64,000 nucleotides of DNA from SIAJ01 sp963773845 (GTDB taxonomy: Bacteria; Planctomycetota; Planctomycetia; Gemmatales; Gemmataceae), in the NCBI GenBank assembly GCA_963773845.1, contig CAVZCU010000009.1:930001-994000 (forward strand), read 5' to 3'. Position 1 is the first letter of the stretch, and each line of letters begins with the position of its first letter. The position numbers and the translations under genes were made by a program. Shown here piece after piece: positions 27,193-37,074 of the stretch. The notes under the pieces were generated by a model. The model was not told the DNA's origin. It was given only the letters and a program-made list of their open reading frames with translations, and searched no databases.

Positions 27193-29418
27193 ATGAATAA
27201 CCAGGGCGAATCGATTTCCGGCGTGGTGGAGCGGATCACGTTCCACAATCTCGACAATGGTTATGTCGTCTTGCGCGTGGTCGCGCCCAAACACCGCGAC
27301 GTGGTGACCGTCGTCGGCACCCTGACGAGCGTCGTGGCCGGCGAGTACATCGAAGCGAAACGGGCAGTGGGTCAACGATAAGACGCACGGCATCCAGTTC
27401 AAGGCGGACGAACTCAAGACGACCCCGCCCCACACCGCCGCGGGCATTGCGAAGTACCTCGGCTCCGGACTCATCAAGGGAATCGGTCCCACGTACGCCA
27501 AGCGCATCGTCGAGATCTTCGGCGACAAGACGCTCGAAGTCATCGACAAATCGCCAACATTCCTCTCCGAGGTCAAGGGCATCGGCCCGCAGCGGCTCGA
27601 ACGCATTCGCCGAAGCTGGCAGGAGCAACGAGGCGTCCGCGAGATCATGGTGTTTCTCAATTCGTATGGCATCGGAACCGCGCGAGCCGTGCGCATCTAC
27701 AAGGAGTACGGCGATCGCGCGATCGAGCAGGTGAAAAGCAATCCCTATCGACTCACGACCGACATCTGGGGCATTGGTTTCAAGACGGCGGATGAGCTTG
27801 CCATGCAGACTGGGGCTGCCCGAAAGATTCGCTTTTGCGGGCTCGAGCGGCCGTCCGATTCGTGCTGCAAGAACTCAGCAGCAAAGGGCACGTCGGCTAC
27901 CCCGAACACGCGGTCGTCGATGAGACGATGCGGCTGACAAATATTCCGCCGGCGATAATCGGTCAGGCCATCGAGGTGGGAAGGCAGGAAGATGAATTGG
28001 TTCGTGATGAGGCCCCCGCTTGCGGCGAAGCGGCGGAAGAAGAGTGGCTCTTCCTGAAACCGCTCTTCTTGGCTGAACTTGGCGTCGCCCGAGCGATCCA
28101 ATCGTTGGCCCGCGGCGACCATCCGCTACCGCAAATCAAAATTGATGCCGCGTTGACGTGGGTCGAACAGAAGATGGGGATCGAGCTAGCGCCCACGCAG
28201 CGAGAGGCGATTGCGGCCGCGACGACGGAAAAAGTGCTCGTTATTACCGGCGGACCAGGCGTCGGCAAAACGACAATCGTTCGCGGCGTCATCGAGATCT
28301 TCGCCGCCAAGGGAAAGCGAATTGCTCTGGCGGCGCCGACCGGCCGGGCCGCCAAGCGCCTGTCCGAATCGACCGGACGCGAGGCCCGGACGATCCACCG
28401 GTTGCTGGAATTCGATCCGGGCATCGGCGGCTTCAAGCGCGACCGGGACAACCCCCTCGAGGCCGACTTGCTCGTCGTCGACGAGGCATCGATGGTCGAT
28501 ATCGTCCTGATGAATCAACTTCTTCGAGCCGTGCCCGATTGGTGCTGCGTCGTGTTCGTCGGCGACGTCGACCAATTGCCATCGGTGGGGCCGGGAACGG
28601 TCCTTCGCGATCTGATCGACTCGGAGGTGGTGCGCGTTGTTCGCCTGACGCATATCTTTCGCCAGGCCGGCGCCAGTCACATCGTTCGGGCGGCGCACGC
28701 GATCAACGCTGGCCATGAACCCGAGTCGGCCCCCACCGCAGCCGGAGATTTCTTCTTCGTCGAAGCCGATACCCCGGACGCGATCGCCGAGAGGCTGATC
28801 GCCATGGTGCGCGACCGCATTCCCGCTCGTTTCGGCCTCGATCCGTTTCGCGACGTGCAGGTGCTTTCGCCGATGAATAAGTCCGAACTGGGGGTGAATT
28901 CACTCAACTTGCGATTGCAGGAGGTGCTCAATCCGGCGACGCCGGGCAAAAAGCAGCTCGAACGGTTTGGACGGACGTTCCGTGTCGGCGACAAGGTGAT
29001 TCAGGTTCGCAACAATTACCAGAAAGAAATCTTCAACGGCGACATCGGACGAATCGCGGAAATTGACCCGATCGATCAGGAAATCCGGGTCAGTTACGAC
29101 GGCCGCGAAGTCGTTTACGATTTCGATGAACTGGACGAGTTGGCGCTCGCCTTCGCGTGCAGCATTCACAAAGCGCAAGGGTCGGAATATCCGGCAGTGG
29201 TCATCCCCTTGCACACGCAACATTACGTCATGCTGCAACGGAACCTGTTGTACACGGGTGTGACGCGTGGTAAAAAATTAGTTGCGATTGTCGGGAGCCG
29301 CAAAGCCCTTTCCATCGCGGTCCAGAAGCAGGACACGGCCTTCCGCTATTCGATGCTCTGCCATCGATTGAAGGCTGCCCGCTTGGCCGACGCCCACCCA
29401 TCTCCGGAGCCGAAATGA
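27193..29418 (+). CDS. recD2: RecD2-type ATP-dependent DNA helicase, frameshifted
   Basis: This superfamily 1 5'-3' helicase acts in recombination or repair outside a RecBCD complex. The OB-like N-terminus is GVVERITFHNLDNGYVVLRVV. After a frame change near 27362 come the helix-hairpin-helix repeats (GIAKYLGSGLIKGIGPTYAKRI, VKGIGPQRLERI). Further changes near 27795-27830 lead into the helicase core: Walker A TGGPGVGKTT, Walker B DLLVVDEASMVD, GDVDQLPSVGPG and the C-terminal motifs SIHKAQGSEYPAV and LLYTGVTRGKK. The reassembled length of ~740 residues is normal for RecD2. The stop overlaps the ATG of the next gene (ATGA). Confidence 0.9.
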
Positions 29419-29891
29419 ACGGTCGAAACTCCCAGGAATGGCAGCAATGGCTCGCCGACTTCAGTCGGGGCCAGAACGCCGAGGCCTGGCGAGGCATCAT
29501 GTGCTTTCTGCGGTGGTTGCAGATTCGCGCCGAGAATGGGCATCCGATTCCGAACTTCCTGCCGGCGATGGAAGGGGACATTTATCACAGTCATCTTTTG
29601 CGCCGCATGCTCGATGGCAAAGAGCCGCTCGACGCCCCGCCGCCCGACAACTTTGGCCAGCCGTGGTACGAATTGGTGGAGAGCGGACGGGGCTCTCCCT
29701 CCGAAGTGAAGCCGTGGGAATGGGCCCCCGAGCAAAAGATCGCCGTCAATCATGGCATCTGGACGATCCTGGAAAAGAAGTCGGACGACGATTACATCGT
29801 CACCTATCGACTGAACCCCGCGGCATACCGTTTGTGCAAAAGGCCGGATGGCCACTGGCATTTGGAACGGGTCGACGAGAATCCTCAGTAA
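29415..29891 (+). CDS. Hypothetical protein coupled to recD2
   Basis: This 158-residue soluble protein (MNGRNSQEWQQWLADFSRGQNAEAWRGIMCFLRWLQIRAENG) is tryptophan-rich with no export signal. The middle (DIYHSHLLRRMLDGKEPLDAPPPDNFGQPWYELV) and end (YIVTYRLNPAAYRLCKRPDGHWHLERV) suggest a compact domain. The family is not recognised. The four-base overlap with recD2 (ATGA) suggests translational coupling and possibly a shared role in DNA metabolism, which is only an inference. Confidence 0.7.
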   Translation: MNGRNSQEWQQWLADFSRGQNAEAWRGIMCFLRWLQIRAENGHPIPNFLPAMEGDIYHSHLLRRMLDGKEPLDAPPPDNFGQPWYELVESGRGSPSEVKPWEWAPEQKIAVNHGIWTILEKKSDDDYIVTYRLNPAAYRLCKRPDGHWHLERVDENPQ

Positions 29892-29938
29892 GGAATCGCA
29901 CCGAACGCGAGTGGCTCGTCGCCGCGATTTCCCATCCA

Positions 29939-29994
29939 ATGGCGAGCATCGAGGCGTGAGGCCCATGCGGGCGTCACCCCTCGATGCTCGCCAT
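29939..29994. repeat. 21-bp inverted repeat in a convergent gap
   Basis: ATGGCGAGCATCGAGGCGTGA (29939-29959) pairs with 29974-29994 with one mismatch across a 14-base loop. It sits between convergent stop codons and could stop transcription from both sides, although no U-run is present. Confidence 0.85.
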
Positions 29995-30008
29995 GGACGC
30001 TGATGCAC

Positions 30009-30701
30009 TCAATCGATTTGCTTGATGCCCGATGATGCGGAGAATTTCACAGAGATGTCGGACGCCATTCGCCTGACGAACTTCATGCGGAATTCCGATA
30101 CCTGGGCACGCGACTGGACTTCGATTTCGTTGCCAAACGTTGGGAAATTGAACGAGATGTCCTTCTTGTAGACCGGTTCCTTCAACGGCTTTGTCAGATC
30201 ATAAGCGCACACATTCACGGTCGCCTGCCCTTGCAACCATTGGCCGCGGCTGCCCGGCTTGTAAAGTTGCATTTCGACAATTTCGACATCGATGACATAA
30301 TCGGTCCCTTCGGCAATCGCCTTTCCCAGGTCGCAGGGATTCATCGCGCGGCAATTAGGATGCTGGGACTTGTATTCGATGATGAGGGGCATCTTCAGAA
30401 TCAGGACCTTTTCCTCGTTTTCCTTGACACGTGCATCGAGGACTTGGATGAGTTCCGCGTTGAGCATCTGGTCGACGCCGGCCAGGTCGGGATGCAGTCC
30501 GACCCTCCCCCAGACGAGCACGACGACTTTAGCGTCTTTCTTTTTCGGATGCACGGCCAGCGGAAATTCAGCCGGCGTCTTGGACTCCCCACCGCTAAAG
30601 ATGGTGGAGAGCGCCAGAAATGGATTGGCTCCGCCGCATCCAAATCCAGTGGCCGTTAGTCCGAGCCCCAAGATCATGTTTCGTCGCGTGACTCGTTTCA
30701 T
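30009..30701 (-). CDS. Putative lipoprotein, unknown
   Basis: The 230-residue protein starts MKRVTRRNMILGLGLTATGFGCGG, combining twin arginines with a lipobox-like GFGC, so it is probably an exported lipoprotein. The mature part contains AKVVVLVWGRVGLHPDLAGVDQMLNAELIQVL, resembling the nucleotide-like alpha/beta start of planctomycete conserved lipoproteins, then TDYVIDVEIVEMQLYKPGSRGQWLQGQATVNVCAYD. The function is unknown. GGGAGGGGGAG directly upstream of the ATG at 30701 decides the start. It follows the DUF2752 gene on the same strand. Confidence 0.75.
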   Translation of the reverse strand: MKRVTRRNMILGLGLTATGFGCGGANPFLALSTIFSGGESKTPAEFPLAVHPKKKDAKVVVLVWGRVGLHPDLAGVDQMLNAELIQVLDARVKENEEKVLILKMPLIIEYKSQHPNCRAMNPCDLGKAIAEGTDYVIDVEIVEMQLYKPGSRGQWLQGQATVNVCAYDLTKPLKEPVYKKDISFNFPTFGNEIEVQSRAQVSEFRMKFVRRMASDISVKFSASSGIKQID

Positions 30702-30762
30702 GGCTCCCCCTCCCTGGGAATCCGCTCGAAGCGTTGCCATCCCCCGATGGCCGCGATCGAGT

Positions 30763-31227
30763 CTAGTCGAACACCGACATCAGCAAAACCACTCCCCATC
30801 GGCCGAGCATCAGAACCGTAAACACCCCGACGAGAAATCCCAACACCCACTCCACTCGTCGAACGAACAAATAACGCGCTCGCACCATGGAAATCAGGCA
30901 CCACGGAACCAACAGAGCGCAAAACACGGCCAACCCGGTGCCCACCCAGTTCGCCCGCAGCGAATTCACGATGTCGCCGCGAACCAACAGGGCAAAACTC
31001 GTCGTCATACCACATGACGGGCAAGGCATTCCCGTCATTTCCTGGAACCGACACGCCGGCATACCCAGCGTCTGATGCGAGGCCATGCGCATCGGCTTGC
31101 CATCCGAGCGGTATGGTTTCACCTGCGTCGCGATGAAAAAGACCACCGAGATCCCCGCTGCGATGGCTAGCAATCCGCCGCGAACCCACCAATTGGCCCG
31201 CTCGGGCAGCAGGGGCAGTTCGTCCAT
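30763..31227 (-). CDS. DUF2752 membrane protein
   Basis: The 154-residue protein has three hydrophobic helices (VRGGLLAIAAGISVVFFIATQV, GTGLAVFCALLVPWCLISMV, WVLGFLVGVFTVLMLGRWGVVLLM). It carries the DUF2752 signature MPACRFQEMTGMPCPSCGMTTSFALLVRGD with a paired-cysteine CPSCG motif facing a membrane surface. The family is uncharacterised. I prefer the ATG at 31227; an in-frame ATG at 31284 would place this start two bases from the divergent tilS start. The downstream lipoprotein gene is probably in the same transcript. Confidence 0.8.
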   Translation of the reverse strand: MDELPLLPERANWWVRGGLLAIAAGISVVFFIATQVKPYRSDGKPMRMASHQTLGMPACRFQEMTGMPCPSCGMTTSFALLVRGDIVNSLRANWVGTGLAVFCALLVPWCLISMVRARYLFVRRVEWVLGFLVGVFTVLMLGRWGVVLLMSVFD

Positions 31228-31286
31228 AGTCTGTTCCGTGGGGGGCAAGCTGTAGCTGTCTTTCCGAGTTCGGGTCAAGATCATTC

Positions 31287-32290
31287 ATGAGAACCTCTGG
31301 TCCATCCGCCGATTTCACCGCCAACGTTCGCAGCAATCTGGAGCGACTTGGTGGAATCGGTCGCGGGGTCGTCGCCGTTTCCGGGGGGGCGGATAGCGTG
31401 GCCCTTTTGCGGGCCCTGGGCGATTTGCCGGTAAGCGATCTCGTTATCGCTCATCTTAATCATCGCTTGCGGGATAGGGAATCCGACGAGGATGCCGAAT
31501 TCGTCGCCCAGCTTTGTCCGCATCTGCCGCACCGCATCGAAGCCATTGATGTCGCCGGCCTGGCCCAGGCCAGCGGGGACAACCTGGAAAACGCTGCCCG
31601 CCGGGCCCGCTACGACTTCTTAGCCCGCGTTGCCCGCGAAACGCAAGCAGCGTGGATTGCGACCGGACACACGCTCGACGATCAGGCGGAAACTGTGCTT
31701 CATCGGCTCATCCGCGGCAGCGGCCTGCGCGGGTTGCGCGGCATTGCCGCGAAGCGCGAGTTGGTCGCAGGAATCGCTCTCCTCCGTCCCATGTTAAACG
31801 TATCCCGATCGGACGTGATCGAATACCTCCAGACGATCGGCCAGCCGTGGCGAGAAGACACGACCAACCGCGACTCGGCATTTACACGCAACCGCATTCG
31901 CCATGAAGCGCTGCCGCTGTTGCGGACGTTCAACCCGGCAATTGCGGAGACGCTCGCCCGAACCGCAATGCAGGCGGACGAGGTTTACGACCACATTGAG
32001 AAAGAGATCCACGAGCTACTGACAAGCTGCTGAGCTTCCGCGTGCGGGCCGAGTTGATCGTTCTTGATCCAGGTTCTTGGGTTGAGATGCCGGACTTTGT
32101 TGTTCGTGAGCTGTTCCATTCGATTTGGCAAATCGAAGGCTGGCCACGCGGCGACATGACCAACGACCACTGGCAACGGCTTGCGGATGTCGCCCAGGGA
32201 CGGGCAAAAACCTACGACCTGCCTGGCGGCATTCGCATTGTCGGCACGTCGCGCGTAATTCGCATCGGCCCGGCGAGCGACTTTCCGTAG
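31287..32290 (+). CDS. tilS: tRNA(Ile)-lysidine synthase, frameshifted
   Basis: This enzyme converts cytidine-34 of tRNA-Ile(CAU) to lysidine with ATP and lysine, changing codon reading from AUG to AUA. The PP-loop GVVAVSGGADSVALLRAL is intact. Other family motifs are IAHLNHRLR, ENAARRARYDFLARVA, ATGHTLDDQAETVLHRLIRGSGLRGL and REDTTNRDSAFTRNRIRHEALP. The first frame stops at 32033; the next frame continues KLLSFRVRAELIVLD into a typical TilS C-terminal domain and ends at 32290. One base change near 32020 restores about 334 residues. Confidence 0.88.
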
Positions 32291-32465
32291 GATAGGCCTC
32301 CGGCCTGTCCGGTTTCGCCCACCGGGTGCAATGCAATGAACGATCATCGTTCGCAGACCAGATTTCCGACGAATCTGGGGCCGAATTCGTTGCATGGCTC
32401 CTGACCCGGCATTGCAGCGCAATCCATTATGTGTAAGTGAATCGATAATAGAGATTGAAGCAACT

Positions 32466-34067
32466 ATGCTCCGACCGATCCGCCGTGCCCTGCTGAGCGT
32501 TTCCGACAAAACCGGCCTCGTGGACTTTGCCCGCGAGTTGCACACGAAATATGGCGTCGAGCTGATCGCCACCGGCGGCACCAAGAAGGCCCTCGCCGAC
32601 GCCGGGCTACCGGTCAAGGACGTGAGCGAGCTGACCGGCTTCCCGGAAATCCTCGACGGCCGCGTGAAGACGCTGCACCCGGCGATCTTACGCCGGCCTG
32701 CTGGCGAAGCGCGACAAGCCGGAGCACATGAAGACGCTCGCCGAGCACAACTGCCGGAAATCGACCTGGTCGTCTGCAACCTCTACCCGTTCGAGCAGAC
32801 GGTAGCGAAGCCGGGCGTGACCGAGGCGGAGGCGATCGAGAACATCGACATCGGCGGCCCGAGCATGATCCGGGCGGCGGCGAAGAATTTTGAGGCGGTA
32901 ACGGTGGCGGTCGCTGAATCCGGATACGTCTATATCCTCGCCAGGATGGCCAAGAATGACGGTAAGCTTGATCGAACTGATCGGCTGCTATTGGCAAACA
33001 TGGCCTTCTGCATCATCGCGAAATACGACCGCGAGATCATGCTTTACTTCAAGCGGCTAGACGAGACCGGAGCAGATTCGTTACCTGAGCTTCCACCACT
33101 GCTCGATTTTGTCGTATCGCAGAAACAACCCCTTCGCTATGGCGAAAACCCGCACCAGAAAGCTGCGTTCTACACCGAGCCCGGGATTGCCCGTCCCTGC
33201 GTCGCCACCGCCCAGCAACTCCACGGCAAAGAACTCAGTTACAACAACATCCTCGACCTCGACTCGGCCCTGAACTTGGTCCGCGAGTTCACGCAGCCGG
33301 CCGCCATCGTCGTCAAGCACAACAACCCATGCGGAGCGGCGACAGCTTCCACACTCGCGGAAGCGTTTCGCCTCGCCTGGGAGGGCGACCCGCAGTCGGC
33401 GTTTGGCGGCATCCTCGCATTCAATCGGCCGGTCGATGCCGACACTGCGGCCGCGATCATGGACCCGAAGGCGAAGCGGTTCATCGAGTGCATCATCGCT
33501 CCGGATTACGACCCGCCGGCACTCGACGCTCTCAAGAAGTGGAAGGAAAACGTCCGGCTGCTCAAGACCGGCGAGTTGACCGGCGGCCCGCAAGGCCTCG
33601 ACTACCGCCGCGTCGACGGCGGCCTGCTCGTCCAGACCCGCGACGTCGGGGCCGATGATCCGAGCAAGTGGAAAGTCGCCACCAAGCGACAGCCCACACA
33701 AGCCGAACGCGATGCCCTCTGGTTCGCGTGGCTCGTATGCAAGCACGTGAAGAGCAACGCAATTGTCTTGGCGAGCCCCGGACGTCAGTCCGGCGAGTTT
33801 TCGGTCGTCGGCGTCGGCGCCGGGCAGATGAGCCGGGTCGATTCGGTGCAGATCGCCATCCGCAAGGCCGGCGAGCGGGTGAAGGGCTCGGTGCTTGCCT
33901 CCGATGCGTTCTTCCCATTCCGCGACAACGTGGATACCGCCGCCGCGGCGGGCGTCACGGCGATCGTCCAACCCGGCGGCTCGCAACGCGACGCTGAATC
34001 CATAGCCGCGTGCGACGAGCATGGGCTAGCCATGATGTTCACCGGCGTCCGGCATTTCCGCCATTAG
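32466..34067 (+). CDS. purH: Bifunctional AICAR formyltransferase/IMP cyclohydrolase
   Basis: This enzyme catalyses the last two steps of purine synthesis (AICAR to FAICAR to IMP). The N-terminal MGS-like cyclohydrolase domain begins RALLSVSDKTGLVDFARELH with ATGGTKKALADAG and DGRVKTLHP. The formyltransferase part includes LRYGENPHQKAAFY, VVKHNNPCGAA, SAFGGILAFNRPVD and GAGQMSRVDSVQIA. Residues ~77-98 (ILRRPAGEARQAGAHEDARRAQ) do not match the family. A shifted frame of the same DNA reads GGLLAKRDKPEHMKTLAEHN, which does, so two compensating indels lie near 32688 and 32757. The start ATG is at 32466. Confidence 0.93.
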   Translation: MLRPIRRALLSVSDKTGLVDFARELHTKYGVELIATGGTKKALADAGLPVKDVSELTGFPEILDGRVKTLHPAILRRPAGEARQAGAHEDARRAQLPEIDLVVCNLYPFEQTVAKPGVTEAEAIENIDIGGPSMIRAAAKNFEAVTVAVAESGYVYILARMAKNDGKLDRTDRLLLANMAFCIIAKYDREIMLYFKRLDETGADSLPELPPLLDFVVSQKQPLRYGENPHQKAAFYTEPGIARPCVATAQQLHGKELSYNNILDLDSALNLVREFTQPAAIVVKHNNPCGAATASTLAEAFRLAWEGDPQSAFGGILAFNRPVDADTAAAIMDPKAKRFIECIIAPDYDPPALDALKKWKENVRLLKTGELTGGPQGLDYRRVDGGLLVQTRDVGADDPSKWKVATKRQPTQAERDALWFAWLVCKHVKSNAIVLASPGRQSGEFSVVGVGAGQMSRVDSVQIAIRKAGERVKGSVLASDAFFPFRDNVDTAAAAGVTAIVQPGGSQRDAESIAACDEHGLAMMFTGVRHFRH

Positions 34068-34075
34068 TCAGAACC

Positions 34076-34161
34076 CAACACAAAGACACGAAGCTCACAC
34101 AGAAGACACAAAGAAAACAACTCTCTGTGTCTTTGTGTGAACTTCTGTGTCTTTGTGTTGG
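34076..34161. repeat. CACAAAGACAC-type inverted repeat between purH and the cysteine desulfurase gene
   Basis: CCAACACAAAGACACGAAGC... pairs with the segment ending GTCTTTGTGTTGG at 34161, with a few mismatches. It belongs to the same family as the hairpins at 38105-38220 and 40457-40530. The stop codon used by the cysteine desulfurase frame (34095-34097) lies inside the left arm. Confidence 0.85.
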
Positions 34162-35311
34162 AGCTCTTTAAGCAGTATTTCACGCAGAGCCCCCGCCAAT
34201 CGATCGATGTCCGCTTCCGTGTTGAACGGTCCCGGACTCACTCGGACGGTGCCGTCTGGGAACGTGCCAAGTGCCTTGTGCGTGTATGGGGCGCAGTGCA
34301 GTCCTGGCCGGATAGCGATATCGAAAGCCTGATCGAGAATGCCGCCAAGTTCCGTGGCAGGCAGCGATTCGCTTCGAAAACTCAATGTGCCCACCCGCCG
34401 GCTGTTGTCGCGATGGCCAAATACTTCGACGCCGGGGATTTCTTCCAAGTTGCTGCCGCAACCGCTCTGTGAGTCCGACCTCGTGATCATGGATCTTGGC
34501 CAAGCCTTCGCTTTCGACCCATTGAATTCCCGCAATCAAGCCGGCCACCCCGAGCACGTTCGGCGTGCCGCCTTCGAGGTAGTAGGGGAATTCCTTCGGC
34601 TGCGTTTCGCTCGATGAGTCACCGCCCGTGCCGCCTTCGCGCCATTCCCTGATCTTCACCCGCGGCGAGACATACAAGGCGCCGGTTCCGGTCGGGCCCA
34701 TCAGCCCCTTGTGACCGGGGAATGCGAGCAGGTCGATCGACATCGCCTGAATATCGACGGGCACAACCCCCGCGGTCTGGGCACAATCAACGAGGAACAG
34801 CACATCGCTGCTCGCGGGCAATCTGGCCGATCTCGGCGATCGGCTGAACTGTGCCGATCACGTTGCTCGCATGGCCGACCGCGATGAGCCGCGTCTTCGG
34901 CGTGATGGCCTGGCGAATGCTATTGGGATCGATGGTCCCGGTCGCGTCGGCATTCACTCGCGTAAGCGTAATGTGATTCGCCAGTTCCATCGCCCGCAAT
35001 GGCCGACTGACGGAGTTATGTTCCAGGTCCGTGGTGATCACGTGGTCGCCGGCTTGCAGCACTCCCTTGAACGCCATGTTGAGCGCATCGGTGCAATTGA
35101 GCGTGAACACGAATCGCTCGGGATTCCGGCCATTGAAGAATCGATTGAGCCGATGGCGGCCGTCGTCGAGGATATGCTCGGAGGCGAGCGCCATTTTGTG
35201 CCCGGCCCGTCCGGGGTTGGCGAGGCTGGAACGCGCGAAGCGGTCCATGGCCTGGTAAACCGGCTCCGGCTTCGGGAACGACGTGGCGGCGTTGTCGAGG
35301 TAGGTGGTCAT
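34095..35311 (-). CDS. Cysteine desulfurase family protein (PLP), frameshifted
   Basis: This fold-type I PLP enzyme probably takes sulfur from cysteine as a persulfide and passes it to an acceptor. It starts TTYLDNAATSFPKPEPVYQAM, with the cofactor pocket FNGRNPERFVFTLNCTDALNMA and TTDLEHNSVSRPL. After a shift near 34808 comes FLVDCAQTAGVVPVD and the PLP lysine in AFPGHKGLMGPTGTG. After another near 34455 comes RPGLHCAPYTHKALGT with the catalytic cysteine. It resembles the EGC subgroup (am_tr_V_EGC). The last ~22 residues (LQHKDTEVHTKTQRVVFFVSSV) are encoded by a hairpin repeat. The family stop was probably lost or displaced. It is the last gene of the thrC-moaD-thiF run. Confidence 0.85.
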
Positions 35312-35314
35312 GAT

Positions 35315-35938
35315 TTATCGCCGCAACAATTCATCGACTGCGATTTCAGCGACAATTTTGCCCTTCAGGATGAGAGGGATTCTTGCTCCTCGTTCAAAAT
35401 CAGTTCGAGTCCGGTACGTCGGATTTCGTCCGCCGCGAGGGTTCGTGTACACCTCAACGCGGTTGTCTGGGATGTTAATGATCCAGTAGACCGAGAGTCG
35501 GGCCGCCGCGTAGAGCAATCGCTTGGGTCCTTGATCCAGGGGCAATGTTGTATCTGATACCTCGATCACCAAGAGCACGTCTTGAGGCCCTGGATGCGAA
35601 TCGTCGTAACGCTCCGCCGGCCCGCGCACCACAACCATGTCAGGTTCTGGTTCGCTCGTCGCGAGCGTAATAGGGAGTTGTGATTGGAACTCACAAGTTG
35701 TTGGAATTAGCCGTGGCATCATTTTTTGCAGACGAGCCAAGCAACGTGCGTGGGGTGGCTTCTGCACGGGCTTCTCCACGATCCAGCCATCGATTAGTTC
35801 GACCCGACTTTCCGGCGTGAGGATTCCCGCCTCGCCAAACTGGTGATACTCCTCCACAGAGAACCGGCGTGTTCCCGGAATCTGGCCGGCAATCAAGAAC
35901 TTCGGTGCACTCGTTCGCCGCTCGGCGGTTGTTATCAC
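35315..35938 (-). CDS. Uma2/DUF820 family putative restriction-endonuclease-fold protein
   Basis: The ~207-residue protein has a PD-(D/E)XK-like Uma2 fold. RRFSVEEYHQFGEAGILTPESRVELIDGWIVEK holds the first conserved acidic residue. EPEPDMVVVRGPAERY and VLLVIEVSDTTLPLD follow with the catalytic D and ExS, then K in GPKRLLYAAARLSVYWIINI. These are strikingly expanded in planctomycetes and cyanobacteria, with unclear function. I choose the GTG at 35938 (VITTAERRT) with AAGGGG upstream; a TTG at 35992 overlaps the preceding stop. It sits between the ThiF-like gene and the cysteine desulfurase gene and may be a passenger. Confidence 0.85.
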   Translation of the reverse strand: MITTAERRTSAPKFLIAGQIPGTRRFSVEEYHQFGEAGILTPESRVELIDGWIVEKPVQKPPHARCLARLQKMMPRLIPTTCEFQSQLPITLATSEPEPDMVVVRGPAERYDDSHPGPQDVLLVIEVSDTTLPLDQGPKRLLYAAARLSVYWIINIPDNRVEVYTNPRGGRNPTYRTRTDFERGARIPLILKGKIVAEIAVDELLRR

Positions 35939-35988
35939 TGTGATCCCCCTTCCCCTTTTCCCATCATAAGCCCGTGGATTGGATCCCC

Positions 35989-37044
35989 TCAATGGCCAAT
36001 GTACTTCGCGTACAGCGTTCGCGCCTTCTCGGTGTCATCGGTTCCCTTGATGATTGCCCGGCCGTCGGGGAAGACGGTGAACTCGTAATCGTTGCCGGCT
36101 TCGCGGAGTTGAAACTTCAAGAGAAAGCGATTGAACGAGACCTGACCTGATACGCCGAGTTGGCGGGACAAGTCGTCAAAGCTCAGTTTGCCGGACACGC
36201 GGTGCGACACCTGGACGGCGTTGCGGCCGCAGAGACTGGTCGTTTGCGTGCCGTGCTCGCCCTCGAGCCATTCGAACTTGCGTTGCTTGCAGCAGGGACA
36301 GTTCCGGGCTTCGAGCAGGCGGGCGATCTTGATCCGCCGGCCGGTGTTGAGCCAGAGGTCGAACGTCACTAGTTCGCGGTTGATGGCCTCTTTCTTGCCG
36401 GCGAGCAGCTTGAGCGCTTCGGCCGCTTGATAACTCGCGACCACGGCGACCGCCGGACCGAGGACGCCGGCCGTTTCGCAGGTGCCGACTTCGCCGGGGC
36501 CCGGGCTCGCCTCGAATACGCAGCGCAGGCAGGGCGTCTCGCCGGGGATGATGGTCATGGTCTGGCCTTCGGTGCCGACCGCCCCGCCGAAGATCCACGG
36601 CTTGCCGAGCTTCACCGCTGCGTCGTTGATCGTGTAGCGCACTTCGAAGTTATCGGTGCCATCCAGGATGACGTCCGCGTCCTGACACAGATCGATGATG
36701 TTGGTGCGGTCGATGTCGGCGACGACCGGCTCGATCGTGATCGCCGAGTTCACTGCGCGCAGCTTGTTCGCGGCGGCGACCGCTTTGGGCATGTTGCTGG
36801 GCACATCGGATTCGTCGAACAGGACCTGTCGCTGCAGGTTCGATATTTCAACGAAATCGCGATCGACGATGCGCACGAAGCCGACGCCGGCCCGGACCAG
36901 GTGATTGGCGATCACGGTGCCAAGTGCGCCGCAGCCGCAAAGCGTCACCCGGGAGTTGCCGATCAGCTCCTGGCCGGCCTTGCCGATGCCGGGTACGCGT
37001 GTCTGGCGGGAATAGCGTTCGGGGGATTTGGGATCGAATGTCAT
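35989..37044 (-). CDS. ThiF/MoeB-type sulfur-carrier adenylyltransferase
   Basis: This E1-like enzyme adenylates the C-terminal glycine of a MoaD/ThiS protein so that it can be thiolated. The nucleotide fold is RYSRQTRVPGIGKAGQELIGNSRVTLCGCGALGT. The ATP/Mg residues are in RIVDRDFVEISNLQRQVLFDESD, the acidic site is ILDGTDNFEVRYTINDA, and the cysteine loop is VGTCETAGVLGP. Two zinc pairs are CLRC and CPCC. An extra C-terminal ~75-residue domain (VSHRVSGKLSFDDL...DGRAIIKGTDDTEKARTLYAKYIG) replaces a rhodanese domain. The MoaD-like partner is encoded three genes upstream. The ATG at 37044 begins MTFDPKSPERYSRQ. Confidence 0.9.
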   Translation of the reverse strand: MTFDPKSPERYSRQTRVPGIGKAGQELIGNSRVTLCGCGALGTVIANHLVRAGVGFVRIVDRDFVEISNLQRQVLFDESDVPSNMPKAVAAANKLRAVNSAITIEPVVADIDRTNIIDLCQDADVILDGTDNFEVRYTINDAAVKLGKPWIFGGAVGTEGQTMTIIPGETPCLRCVFEASPGPGEVGTCETAGVLGPAVAVVASYQAAEALKLLAGKKEAINRELVTFDLWLNTGRRIKIARLLEARNCPCCKQRKFEWLEGEHGTQTTSLCGRNAVQVSHRVSGKLSFDDLSRQLGVSGQVSFNRFLLKFQLREAGNDYEFTVFPDGRAIIKGTDDTEKARTLYAKYIGH

Positions 37045-37074
37045 GAAATTGGAATACTCGATCAGGAGCACGAA

